Made by a program: the position numbers and the translations under genes
Shown here: piece by piece, positions 8,205 through 16,225 of the stretch
Position numbering within the stretch: position 1 is the first letter of the stretch
Layout of the letters: each line of letters starts with the position of its first letter
The notes under the pieces: model-generated
Databases searched by the model: none
What the model was told of the DNA's origin: nothing
Seen by the model: only the letters and a program-made list of their open reading frames with translations
Assembly (NCBI GenBank): GCA_902834555.1
Contig: CADFJN010000013.1
Coordinates: forward strand, 1-64,000
DNA length: 64,000 nucleotides
Direction: 5' to 3'
From: Atopobiaceae bacterium
GTDB lineage: Bacteria; Actinomycetota; Coriobacteriia; Coriobacteriales; Atopobiaceae

Positions 8205-8528
8205 ATGGGCGTTAGAACCGCAAATGTGAAGGACGGCAACATCGGGGAGACCCTGGAGGGGCTTGCCGTCGTCATCCACCAGCGGGGCACGTCGGCGTCT
8301 CCGGAGGAGTCTTACACGGCACGCCTTCTCACTCCCGAGAAGGGCGACAAGCTGCTCTCAAAGCTTGCGGAGGAGTCGTCGGAGATCATCATGGCCTGCA
8401 AGGACGAGGACCATGACCACATACGCTACGAGATGGGAGACCTCCTCTACCACATGCTCGTGGTTGCTGAGAAATACGGCATCACCCTCGACGAGCTGGC
8501 GGGCGAGCTTGACGCTCGTCGCCATTAG
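8205..8528 (+). CDS. hisE: phosphoribosyl-ATP pyrophosphohydrolase
   Basis: Second step of histidine synthesis: phosphoribosyl-ATP to phosphoribosyl-AMP + PPi. 107 residues, all-alpha MazG-like fold. Motifs: 'SYTARLLTPEKGDKLLSKLAEESSEII' region (EExxE metal site) and 'EMGDLLYHMLVV'. ATG at 8205 follows AAAGGAGAG. The next gene starts 13 bp downstream in the same direction, so the his transcript probably continues into the cell-wall-type genes. Confidence 0.92.
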   Translation: MGVRTANVKDGNIGETLEGLAVVIHQRGTSASPEESYTARLLTPEKGDKLLSKLAEESSEIIMACKDEDHDHIRYEMGDLLYHMLVVAEKYGITLDELAGELDARRH

Positions 8529-8541
8529 CGGAGGGGGAATT

Positions 8542-9543
8542 ATGACCGTCCGCATAAGAGAGATTGACTGGCCTGAGTTCGAGTCGCTTCTGGCAGCCCA
8601 GACCGTTGACGTTCCCATTGAGCAAACGCAAGCTTGGTCTAAGTATGAGTCCGGCATTCCCGGACGCAGCCCTTGGGGCTGCGTAGCCATCGAGCGTGAC
8701 GGCGATGTTGTTGCCGTTGCGGCATTTATGGACTACCTCACACATCGCTTCCATTACCTGCGCTCGCACCATGGGCCCATTTGGTTTGAGGCTCCCACCC
8801 CCAGCGAGGAGGCCGAGGCGCTCAAGGCGCTTCGCGACTACGTTCACAACCGTGATGGCAAGGTTGTTTTCCTCCGCCTGGCAGTGGACGCGGACGTAGA
8901 CTTCGCGCGCCATACGCTCTCCACGATTCCCTATGACACAACCGTCGTTATCAAGACCGAAGGCGGCGAGGAGGGCATTCTTTCGCGCATGAAGCCGCGC
9001 GGCCGTCGTGACGTGCGCAAGTCTTTGCGTGAATGTCCAGCTGAGGTTGCGGATGAGACCGACCGCGCCGTTGCGGACTTTGCTCCGTACTACCAGATCA
9101 TGGTCGAGACAGGCGCACGCGACGGCTTTGCGCCCGCTCCCTGCGGGGACTATGAGCGGCTGCTTGCCACTCTTGGCCCCGAGCACGCCCGTGTTTTTGC
9201 CGCACGCATCGACGGCGAGCTCTGCGCCTGGTCGATTGTCACCATTAGCGGTAAAGTCGCCATGCGCTACTACGCGGCGTCGAAGAACGCCACCATGCGA
9301 CAGCACGTTGGCGAGCGCCTCGTGCTCTTCGAGGCGGAGTCCCTTGGGGAAGCGGGAGTCGAGCGCTATGACCTCATGGCCGTTGGCTCGGAGATCGCGC
9401 CTCAGCTTATGGGCCTCAACGAGTTCAAGACCAAGTTCTCGAAGGAACTCGTCCACGTTGCCCCCGACCGCGACGTGCCCGTGCGCACTGCCTTCTACGG
9501 CGCCCTTGTGCGCCTGCAGCACCTCCGTCACTCACATCGGTAG
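8542..9543 (+). CDS. FemAB/FemX-type aminoacyltransferase (GNAT-like)
   Basis: 333 residues resembling FemABX enzymes, which transfer amino acids from aminoacyl-tRNA onto the peptide stem of lipid II. Family-like features: 'TQAWSKYESG' near the N-terminus, a middle block 'SRMKPRGRRDVRKSLRE', then a second GNAT-like half with 'FAARIDGELCAWSIVTISGKVAMRYYAAS', ending 'LMGLNEFKTKFSKELVHVAP'. No signal peptide, so cytosolic. It follows GGAGGGGG, 13 bp after hisE and 14 bp before an ATP-grasp gene. The amino acid added cannot be read from sequence; a non-murein GNAT role is less likely. Confidence 0.75.
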   Translation: MTVRIREIDWPEFESLLAAQTVDVPIEQTQAWSKYESGIPGRSPWGCVAIERDGDVVAVAAFMDYLTHRFHYLRSHHGPIWFEAPTPSEEAEALKALRDYVHNRDGKVVFLRLAVDADVDFARHTLSTIPYDTTVVIKTEGGEEGILSRMKPRGRRDVRKSLRECPAEVADETDRAVADFAPYYQIMVETGARDGFAPAPCGDYERLLATLGPEHARVFAARIDGELCAWSIVTISGKVAMRYYAASKNATMRQHVGERLVLFEAESLGEAGVERYDLMAVGSEIAPQLMGLNEFKTKFSKELVHVAPDRDVPVRTAFYGALVRLQHLRHSHR

Positions 9544-9557
9544 TTGGGTATCTTCTC

Positions 9558-10796
9558 ATGACAATGGCCCAGTCAAGGTCTGACCTTCTCCCCGTCATTC
9601 TTGGTGGGGACATTTCCTGTCACGCCTATGCTCGGGAATTCCACGAGGCATTTGGTGTTCGGTCGGCCATTCTTGGCACCGGCTTCGCTGCCGCCGTGGA
9701 GCACTCGCGCATCCTCGAGAAGCACCTGCTGCCGTCGTTCGCGCCCGATCAGCTCCTGCATGCCCTGCTGGAGCTTGGCTCGAGCGCCCCCGGTGCTCGC
9801 ATGCCCATTGTGGTCTCCACCGATGCTCTCGCAGAGGCACTCGAAGCTATTCGCGATGAGCTCCCGCCCCAGTTCGTCCTGCCCATCCCCTCGCGGGAGG
9901 CGTTCGCGCGGGCTTGTGACAAGTCCGAGTTCATGGCCCTGTGCGCGGTCCATGGCCTTCCAACGCTACAGACCGAGATCGTGCACCTTGCTGGAACTGA
10001 CGCTATCCCGCCTTGCGAGATTCGCTTTCCGGTCGTCGCGAAGGCGGCCCGGTCTGCCGGCTACAGCCACCTTTTCTCAAGGGGGTTCCGCAAGGTCTAC
10101 CGCATGAACTCGCAGGCAGAACTTGATGACCTCTGGGCAGCGCTTCGAGCCGCCGGCTTTTCGGGTGACTTCCTTGTCCAGGAGCTTATCGGCGGCGATG
10201 ACACCCACATGGGTGCGCTCACGCTCTACGTTGACGCTGGGGGCTCCCTGCGCCTCTTCTCGGCTGCCCAGACCCTGCTCGAGGACCATGCGCCTACCAT
10301 GCGCGGCAACTCCGTGGCCATGGTTTCTCGCCCCATGTGTGACATGGTTCCTAAGGTGGAAAACCTTCTGAGCGACCTGCGCTATACGGGCTTCGCAGAG
10401 ATTGACATGAAGCGCGACCCGGTAACGGGGGAGTGGCTCTTCTTCGAGCTAAACCCTCGTGTTGGGCGCAACTCCTACTACGTTGTTGGCGCAGGTGCCA
10501 ATCCCATGCAGGTCATGGTTGCCGACCTCGTGGATGGCGAGAAGCACTCTCTTGTGCGTGCCGAGGACCCCTGCCTGTACTCGATTGTGCCGGACTGCCT
10601 GCTCATGCGCTACCTCACCGATAGCTCGCTTGCAGCAGAGGTAAGGGGCCTCATCCGCGATGGCCGTCGGGTTGACCCCCAGCGCTATGCACCTGACATG
10701 AGCCTTCGCCGCCGCTTGGACGTCGACCTCACGGAGTGGAATCAGCTGCGTAAGTTCCGGCGCTACTATCCAAAGCCAACCGAGAACTCGTTTTAG
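9558..10796 (+). CDS. ATP-grasp ligase, possibly D-aspartate ligase-like (cross-bridge synthesis)
   Basis: 412-residue ATP-grasp enzyme. 'LLPVILGGDISCHAYAREFHE' forms the N-terminal domain; the ATP-binding lysine is in 'FPVVAKAARS' (K162), and 'FFELNPRVGRNSYYVVGAG' (~296-314) supplies the Mg-binding Glu/Asn. Such enzymes join a carboxylate to an amine via acyl phosphate. With FemAB genes on both sides, a role like D-Asp ligase of enterococci/lactococci, activating an amino acid for the murein bridge, is my preferred inference. A paralogue lies at 12089-13315 on the other strand. It ends 13 bp from the convergent FemAB gene. Confidence 0.7.
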   Translation: MTMAQSRSDLLPVILGGDISCHAYAREFHEAFGVRSAILGTGFAAAVEHSRILEKHLLPSFAPDQLLHALLELGSSAPGARMPIVVSTDALAEALEAIRDELPPQFVLPIPSREAFARACDKSEFMALCAVHGLPTLQTEIVHLAGTDAIPPCEIRFPVVAKAARSAGYSHLFSRGFRKVYRMNSQAELDDLWAALRAAGFSGDFLVQELIGGDDTHMGALTLYVDAGGSLRLFSAAQTLLEDHAPTMRGNSVAMVSRPMCDMVPKVENLLSDLRYTGFAEIDMKRDPVTGEWLFFELNPRVGRNSYYVVGAGANPMQVMVADLVDGEKHSLVRAEDPCLYSIVPDCLLMRYLTDSSLAAEVRGLIRDGRRVDPQRYAPDMSLRRRLDVDLTEWNQLRKFRRYYPKPTENSF

Positions 10797-10809
10797 GGGC
10801 GCAGCAAAC

Positions 10810-11790
10810 CTACTTGTGCGCAATCACCTTGCGGGCAAGGTCGTAGACGGCGTAGTGGGCCTGCTTGATGGGCTTCTCCCACGTACCGAGGTAGTGGCGT
10901 GCCTCTCCGCCAAAGGACTGCTTGAACTTAGTGAACCCGTACCAGGGGTGCTCTGGACCGGCGCCCTCGGGTGCCATGCCGTGGAAGTCGCACCACGAGC
11001 GGCCCTCCTCGGCGGCATCGAGCACAATCTGCACCTGCATTGCTACGTTTGCGCCGGTCTTGAAGTAGTTGCTGTCTGCGCCGTTGTGGATGAGGTAGCA
11101 GCAGTCGTCGTCGAGGAAGACAAAGTTTGCGGCAACCACGCGCTCCTCGCCGGTGGGGTTGCCGTCGGCGTCCTTCTCGTGCAGCACCGCAAGGTACAAG
11201 CGGCCGTTTCCGGTGGGGAAGAGCGATGCGGCCTCCTTCTTGAGATAGTCGGTGTCGCGCAGCGTGATGCCGTCCCTCTCCTCAACGTCACTCATGAGCT
11301 TGGTGAGCAGCGGAATGTCTTCCGGGTCGGTGGACGTGCGAATCTCAATGCCCTTGCCAGCAGCCTGGCGATAACGCTTGCGGTTGGACTTGTCCATGCC
11401 CTTGAGCAGGGCGTCTCGACCAACGGTTACGTTAATGCGCCACGTGTCCTCGGGCAGGAGGTGACTCACGCGGTGGTATCCAAGGGACTCGAGCTTCTCG
11501 CGTGCGTCCTTCTCAACCTCCGGAGTGGTCCCCATGGGCTCCACGCGCACAAAGACGTCCCCCATCTCGCGGGCATTGAGCTCGAACTGTTCGAGCGCGG
11601 GCTCAAGTGCGGCGGGGTCCGAGAAGCTCGGCCCGTATGGCGCATAGAGGCGCTTTGTGTGGAACGGGCCGAATGTCTGCGTCTCCTCAACGCCAAGGAA
11701 GCTCCAGTTCTCGCCTATGCGCCTGGTCACGCGCTCGCCCAGGCTCTGCTGGAAGCGTGCCCATGCCTCTGATTGCATGAAGTGTGCCAC
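10810..11790 (-). CDS. FemAB-type peptidoglycan aminoacyltransferase
   Basis: 326 residues, a clearer FemABX member than its neighbour: 'HFMQSEAWARFQQSLG' start, 'YAPYGPSF', 'MDKSNRKRYRQAAGKGIEIRTS' (the linker region), 'DVEERDGITLRDTDYLKKEAASLF', 'EERVVAANFVFLDDDCCYLIHNGADSNYFKTGANVAMQ' and the C-terminal 'WYGFTKFKQSFGGEARHYLGTWEKPI'. It would add an amino acid from aminoacyl-tRNA to lipid II at the inner membrane face. tRNA-Asn lies directly upstream on the same strand, with a terminator between them. Lipid II specificity cannot be seen. Confidence 0.85.
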   Translation of the reverse strand: MAHFMQSEAWARFQQSLGERVTRRIGENWSFLGVEETQTFGPFHTKRLYAPYGPSFSDPAALEPALEQFELNAREMGDVFVRVEPMGTTPEVEKDAREKLESLGYHRVSHLLPEDTWRINVTVGRDALLKGMDKSNRKRYRQAAGKGIEIRTSTDPEDIPLLTKLMSDVEERDGITLRDTDYLKKEAASLFPTGNGRLYLAVLHEKDADGNPTGEERVVAANFVFLDDDCCYLIHNGADSNYFKTGANVAMQVQIVLDAAEEGRSWCDFHGMAPEGAGPEHPWYGFTKFKQSFGGEARHYLGTWEKPIKQAHYAVYDLARKVIAHK

Positions 11791-11874
11791 CGACGTCTCC
11801 TTCTCGGGCCGTCTGGGGTCCGTTCTGTGGGGCCAAACTTTGCCAAGGGCGCCCGAGTGTGGTGGGGCGCATAC

Positions 11875-11908
11875 GAAAACGGGGCCGACGAAAAAACGCC
11901 GACCCCGT
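11875..11908 (-). terminator. Rho-independent terminator of tRNA-Asn
   Basis: Read on the minus strand, the stem ACGGGGTCGGCG / CGTCGGCCCCGT closes a six-T loop and is followed by TTTTCG. It lies 10 bp downstream of the tRNA 3' end and insulates the FemAB gene behind it. Confidence 0.75.
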
Positions 11909-11917
11909 ATTGCAGTC

Positions 11918-11992
11918 TGGCTCCCCGGGCAGGGTTCGAACCTGCGACACGCTGATTAACAGTCAGCTGCGCTACCACTGCGCCACCGGGGA
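11918..11992 (-). tRNA. tRNA-Asn (GTT)
   Basis: 75 nt including an encoded CCA end. The acceptor stem is TCCCCGG/CCGGGGA, the T arm carries GGTTCGAACC, and the anticodon loop CTGTTAA gives GTT. The promoter is just upstream. It sits between two FemAB genes and two ATP-grasp genes, which is of interest because FemAB enzymes use charged tRNA. Confidence 0.95.
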
Positions 11993-12005
11993 ATCACGCC
12001 GCGCT

Positions 12006-12011
12006 ATTATA
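12006..12011 (-). promoter_or_regulatory. -10 element of tRNA-Asn
   Basis: Perfect TATAAT on the minus strand, 13 bp before the mature 5' end of the tRNA. No good -35 hexamer is visible at 17 bp. Confidence 0.5.
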
Positions 12012-12088
12012 GCACCTTGCCAGAAAAGCCTCGCCCGTTCATGCAATTTCCTTATCGCGTGTACCGGGGGCGGGGTGTGGCCTTACCC

Positions 12089-13315
12089 CTAGAAGCTCGA
12101 GCTGCTTTGCTCGGGATAGTAACGAGCGAACTTCCGGTACTGGTTAAGCTCGGTGAGAGAAACGCTCAGCATGCGCGATGCCCCGTTGTCGTACTCGTAG
12201 CGCTGCGGGTCAAAGACGAGACCCGCACGGTATGCACTCTCGACGCGCTTGCGTAGGGACTCGTCGGTAAGGTAGCGCCTGAGAAGACCGCGGGGGACAA
12301 GCGTGTAGAGCGCCTCGCGCGTAGTGCGCACCTCGCTGGGTTCCCGGTCAAAGACAAGCTCTTCGATGCAGTGGCCCATGGGGTTCTCGCCTGCGGCGCT
12401 CACGTAGTAGGAGTTGCGCCCAACGCGGGGGTTTATCTCAAGGAAGAGCGCCCGACCGTCACGCGGGTCGCGCTTGACGTCTACGCAGGCGTAGCCACGG
12501 TAGCCCATGCCCTCGAGGAGCCGGGCGACCTGGCTGTACAGCTCTGGCACATCCTGCGTGAGCATGGCCACAGAGTTTCCCATGAGGCTGGGCGAGTGGT
12601 CGTTGAGGATGGTCCGCGCTCCCGAAAGCAAGCTGATGCGACCGGAGCGCGTCACGTAGACGGTGACGGTCTCGTTCATAGTGTCATCGCCGGGGACAAA
12701 CTCCTGAACCAGGAAGGTGCCGGAGAACCCTGCCGCGCGTAGGTTCTCCCAAAGCTCGTCAAGCTCCGCCTGGCTGCTCAAGAGGTAGACCTTCCGGAAC
12801 CCCTGGGCGATGAACGGGGCGTATTCTGCCGAGAACGACGGTTTGGCCACCACGGGAAAGGAAATCTCGCTCGGCGGAACCGTGGCGTCGCCAGAAAGGT
12901 CGACGATCTCAGTTGCAGGGGTGGGGAGGTTTCGCTCGCGGCAGAGGCGGATGAAGCGGTCCTTGTGGGCAAGCGCTTCCACGGATTCCTTGGTTGGGGT
13001 TGGGGTCACCACGTTTTCTGGCAGGCGCCCCTCCAGGCGGCAGACGCAGCCCACCACAGACTCGAGGTTGGTGATGAGTAGGACCTTCTGGTCTGCGTGC
13101 GTGGCGGCCGTCTCGCGCACCACGCGCTCGACCTCGGCGTCGTCAAGCCTGCTGACGCTTGCGCACTCAAAGATGCGAGACTTCGTGATGGCATCGATGG
13201 GACCCTGAGAAGCGCAGATGCTACGGACGCCGCACGCCTCGTGGAACTCGCGGCCAAGCGCGTATGCGCCAATATCGCCCCCAAGGATGAGAGGGACGAA
13301 CGTGGGTGAGGCCAT
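12089..13315 (-). CDS. ATP-grasp ligase, paralogue of the 9558-10796 gene
   Basis: 408 residues, colinear with the other ATP-grasp protein: 'PLILGGDIGAYALGREFHEACGVRS', 'FPVVAKPSFSAEYAPFIAQ' (ATP lysine K158), 'RAAGFSGTFLVQEFVPGDD' and 'LEINPRVGRNSYYVSAAGENPM'. The pair clearly arose by duplication, yet the two copies face opposite ways around the FemAB/tRNA-Asn centre. Possible role: activating a second cross-bridge amino acid, or an isozyme. The start ATG is preceded on its strand by AGGAGAAGC. It is divergent from uvrC across ~150 bp. Confidence 0.7.
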   Translation of the reverse strand: MASPTFVPLILGGDIGAYALGREFHEACGVRSICASQGPIDAITKSRIFECASVSRLDDAEVERVVRETAATHADQKVLLITNLESVVGCVCRLEGRLPENVVTPTPTKESVEALAHKDRFIRLCRERNLPTPATEIVDLSGDATVPPSEISFPVVAKPSFSAEYAPFIAQGFRKVYLLSSQAELDELWENLRAAGFSGTFLVQEFVPGDDTMNETVTVYVTRSGRISLLSGARTILNDHSPSLMGNSVAMLTQDVPELYSQVARLLEGMGYRGYACVDVKRDPRDGRALFLEINPRVGRNSYYVSAAGENPMGHCIEELVFDREPSEVRTTREALYTLVPRGLLRRYLTDESLRKRVESAYRAGLVFDPQRYEYDNGASRMLSVSLTELNQYRKFARYYPEQSSSSF

Positions 13316-13344
13316 TGCTTCTCCTAGTTTTAATGGGAACCATG

Positions 13345-13371
13345 TGCGTTAATTCAAACGCATCCTATACT
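13345..13371. promoter_or_regulatory. inverted repeat and -10 in the ATP-grasp/uvrC divergent spacer
   Basis: TGCGTT-AATTCA-AACGCA (13345-13362), a 6-bp dyad, is followed by TATACT at 13366-13371, a plausible -10 for uvrC. No clear -35. Could be an operator serving one or both directions. Confidence 0.35.
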
Positions 13372-13463
13372 ACTCCTACTGTTGAAGTGTCCTTTAGGCG
13401 TCGAGAGGAGACGTTGAGCATGCTCCGGGAGTCCAAGGCCGTCACGGGAAGGCGTTGCGAGAG

Positions 13464-15443
13464 ATGACAATCCGCGACCCTGGGGCTCGCCCAGATTTTG
13501 ATGATGCTCGCTCGCTTGACGAGAGCCTGCCCGAGCTGCGCCGCCAGGTGGACGACGCACCCACGGACCCCGGCTGCTACCTCTGGAAAGACGCGCGCGG
13601 GCAGGTCGTCTACGTGGGCAAGGCCAAGAACCTGCGGGCACGCCTGCGTCAGTACGTGACGCTCCAGGACGACCGCGACAAGATCCCCCTCATGATGCAG
13701 GTCGTGAGGTCGTTCGACTATGTCGTGGTGGGCTCCGAGCACGAGGCCCTTGTGCTCGAGCGCAACCTCATCGCCCAATACCACCCATACTTCAACGTCG
13801 ATTTCAAGGACGACAAGAGCTACCCCTACATCGCCATCACCGAGTCCGACGTCTTCCCGGCCATCAAGTACACGCGCGAACACCACCGCAAGGGCACGCG
13901 CTACTTTGGACCCTACACCGACGCCCACGCCGCACGCGACACCATCGACACGCTGCGCAAGGTTGTCCCCATCTGCATAGCCACGTGCGCGGAGTGGAAG
14001 CGCTGTCGCCGAGAGCTGGAGCGCCGCCCTGACGAGGCGGCCGTGGCCAACCTGGCGCTTGCCCGCACGGGGCGGCCCTGCTTCGACTACCACATGGGCA
14101 AGGGCCCGGGCGTCTGCGTAGGCGCCATCGATACCGTCGAGTATGCCAAGCACGTGCGCCAGGTCGAGGACTTTCTCGCCGGGCGCCGCTCGCACGTGGT
14201 CTCGGCCGTTGAGGAGCAGATGCGCGAGGCCGCCGCGGACCTCGACTTTGAGCGCGCGGGCCGCCTGAAGGCGCGCCTCGAGAGCCTGAACGCCCTGGAC
14301 GACCGCCAGCAGGTCATGTTCTCCTCGGACGTCTCCCTCGACCTTATCGGCTTCTACCGCGAGGAGACCATCAGCGCGGCGTGCGTCTTTGTGGTGCGCG
14401 AGGGCCGCACGGTGCGCACCGTCGAGTTCATTCTCGACAAGGGCGCGGACGTGGGGGAGGTCGAGCTGCAGGGCGGCTTCCTCAAGCGCTACTACGACGA
14501 GACGGCAGACATCCCGTCCGAGGTGGACGTGGACGTAGACCTGCCGGACGCCGAGCTCCTCTCAGAGTGGCTTGCCGAGAAGCGCGGGCGCGCCTGCCAC
14601 ATCCATCACCCGCAGCGGGGCGAGAAGCGCCACCTCTTGGACATGGCCGCCGCAAACGCCCGCCACGCGCTCATGCGCTACATGGTGCGCACGGGCTACG
14701 CGGACGACCGTACCAACCAGGCACTGCTGCAGCTGGAAAGCGCGCTTGCCCTCGACGCGCCGCCCATGCGCATCGAGTGCTTCGACATCTCGACCCTCCA
14801 CGGCCACTTCACGGTTGCCTCCATGGTCGTTTTCACCAACGGCCGTCCTGACAAGTCCCAGTATCGGCGCTTCAAGATCCAGACGCCGCTCACCGAGGCG
14901 AACGACTTCGTGAGCATGTCGGAGGTTCTCGCCCGCCGCTACGCGCCCGAGCGCATGGCCGACGAGCGCTTTGGATCGCGCCCGGACCTGCTGGTGGTCG
15001 ACGGTGGCAAGCCGCAGCTTACGGCTGCCATGGAGCAGCTCTCCTCGCTGGGGCTCAACATCCCCGTGTGCGGCCTTGCCAAGTCCGACGAGGAGGTCTT
15101 TGTCCCCTGGGACGAGACGCCCGTGGTCCTGCCCTCGGGCTCAGCCTCGCTCTACCTCATCAAGCAGGTGCGCGACGAGTCGCACCGCTTTGCCATCACC
15201 TTCCACCGCGAGTTGCGCGACAAGGCCATGACCGTCTCGGTGCTCGACGACGTGCCGGGCGTGGGCCCCAAGCGCAAGCGGGCCATCATGCGCCGCTTTG
15301 GCTCGCTCAAGCGCTTGCGTGCCGCGAGCGTGGAGGACATCGCCCAGGTTCCGGGCGTGCCCGCCGAGGTGGCGCAGGCGGTCTACGACGCCCTGCGCGT
15401 CTGGGGCGAGGAGGCCCAGACGGTGGCGGAGAAGGCGCGTTAG
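13464..15443 (+). CDS. uvrC: UvrABC system protein C (excinuclease subunit)
   Basis: Makes both incisions around DNA lesions in nucleotide excision repair with UvrA/UvrB. 659 residues. Domains in order: GIY-YIG nuclease at the N-terminus ('PGCYLWKDARGQVVYVGKAKNLRARL'), UVR motif binding UvrB (~255-290, 'VEEQMREAAADLDFERAGRLKARLESL'), RNase H-like C-terminal nuclease ('IECFDISTLHGHFTVASMVVF', 'LLVVDGGKPQL'), then helix-hairpin-helix ('LDDVPGVGPKRKRAIMRRFG'). ATG at 13464 is preferred over TTG at 13455 because GGGAAGG lies 11 bp before it. nanE follows 55 bp downstream. Confidence 0.96.
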   Translation: MTIRDPGARPDFDDARSLDESLPELRRQVDDAPTDPGCYLWKDARGQVVYVGKAKNLRARLRQYVTLQDDRDKIPLMMQVVRSFDYVVVGSEHEALVLERNLIAQYHPYFNVDFKDDKSYPYIAITESDVFPAIKYTREHHRKGTRYFGPYTDAHAARDTIDTLRKVVPICIATCAEWKRCRRELERRPDEAAVANLALARTGRPCFDYHMGKGPGVCVGAIDTVEYAKHVRQVEDFLAGRRSHVVSAVEEQMREAAADLDFERAGRLKARLESLNALDDRQQVMFSSDVSLDLIGFYREETISAACVFVVREGRTVRTVEFILDKGADVGEVELQGGFLKRYYDETADIPSEVDVDVDLPDAELLSEWLAEKRGRACHIHHPQRGEKRHLLDMAAANARHALMRYMVRTGYADDRTNQALLQLESALALDAPPMRIECFDISTLHGHFTVASMVVFTNGRPDKSQYRRFKIQTPLTEANDFVSMSEVLARRYAPERMADERFGSRPDLLVVDGGKPQLTAAMEQLSSLGLNIPVCGLAKSDEEVFVPWDETPVVLPSGSASLYLIKQVRDESHRFAITFHRELRDKAMTVSVLDDVPGVGPKRKRAIMRRFGSLKRLRAASVEDIAQVPGVPAEVAQAVYDALRVWGEEAQTVAEKAR

Positions 15444-15498
15444 GGCTAGCTTAGTCAACAGCGGCGCGACCGTGGTGGCCGCGCGGAGAGGAGCATCC

Positions 15499-16188
15499 AT
15501 GGCTGTCAATCCGCTCGTCCAGTCCCTCAAGGGTAAGCTCATCGTGAGCGTTCAGGCGTATCCCGGAGAACCCATGCGACACCCGGAGACCATGGCCCAG
15601 ATCGCCCGCGCCTGCGAGCTGGGCGGTGCCGCAGCAATCCGCTGCCAGGGCCTCTCGGACATTGCCGCCATCAAGGGCCGCGTTGAGATTCCCGTCATTG
15701 GCCTTTGGAAGGAGGGCCACGACGGCGTCTACATCACGCCCACGCTGCGCCATGCCGTTGCCTGCGTGAACGCCGGTGCCGACGTGGTGGCCATTGACGC
15801 CACCAATCGCCCGCGCCCCGACGGCCGCACCTTCGAGGAGACTGTTCGCGACCTGCGCGCCCAGTGCGAGACCATCGTCATGGCCGACTGCATGACCATC
15901 GAGGATATCCGTCGCGGCGTCGCCTGCGGCTGCGACATCGTGTCCACCACGCTCTCGCACAACAAGCCTGCCATCGACACCACGCTGGACGACGGTCCTG
16001 ACATCGCCCTTCTCGCCGAGGCCGCCAAGGAGTTTCCCGGCTTCCCTGTGATCTGCGAGGGCCACGTCCACACTCCGGCGGACGCACGCGCGGCCATCGA
16101 CGCAGGTGCGTGGGCAGTGGTCTCGGGTACCGCGATCACACACCCCACGAGCATCACCAGCTGGTTCAAGGCAGCCATCGAGGCTTAG
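15499..16188 (+). CDS. nanE: N-acetylmannosamine-6-phosphate 2-epimerase
   Basis: Interconverts ManNAc-6-P and GlcNAc-6-P, linking sialic acid or ManNAc catabolism to amino-sugar metabolism. 229-residue TIM barrel. NanE signatures: 'LIVSVQAYPGEPMRHPETMAQIA', 'GAAAIRCQGLSDI', 'PVIGLWKEGHDGVYITPTL', 'VAIDATNRPRP' (catalytic Lys/Glu region), 'DIVSTTLSHNK', 'ICEGHVHTPADARAAIDAGAWAVVSGTAITHP'. ATG at 15499 follows GGAGAGGAG. No other nan gene is in view; the next gene, a Gfo/Idh/MocA protein 37 bp on, may act on a related sugar. Confidence 0.92.
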   Translation: MAVNPLVQSLKGKLIVSVQAYPGEPMRHPETMAQIARACELGGAAAIRCQGLSDIAAIKGRVEIPVIGLWKEGHDGVYITPTLRHAVACVNAGADVVAIDATNRPRPDGRTFEETVRDLRAQCETIVMADCMTIEDIRRGVACGCDIVSTTLSHNKPAIDTTLDDGPDIALLAEAAKEFPGFPVICEGHVHTPADARAAIDAGAWAVVSGTAITHPTSITSWFKAAIEA

Positions 16189-16225
16189 GTACTGACATTC
16201 CGGCAACAACCAAAAGGAGAAGCAC

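Noticed and set aside
11918..11992. Integration site of a mobile island at tRNA-Asn
   Set aside because: No integrase, no duplicated tRNA 3' end and no phage or plasmid genes nearby.
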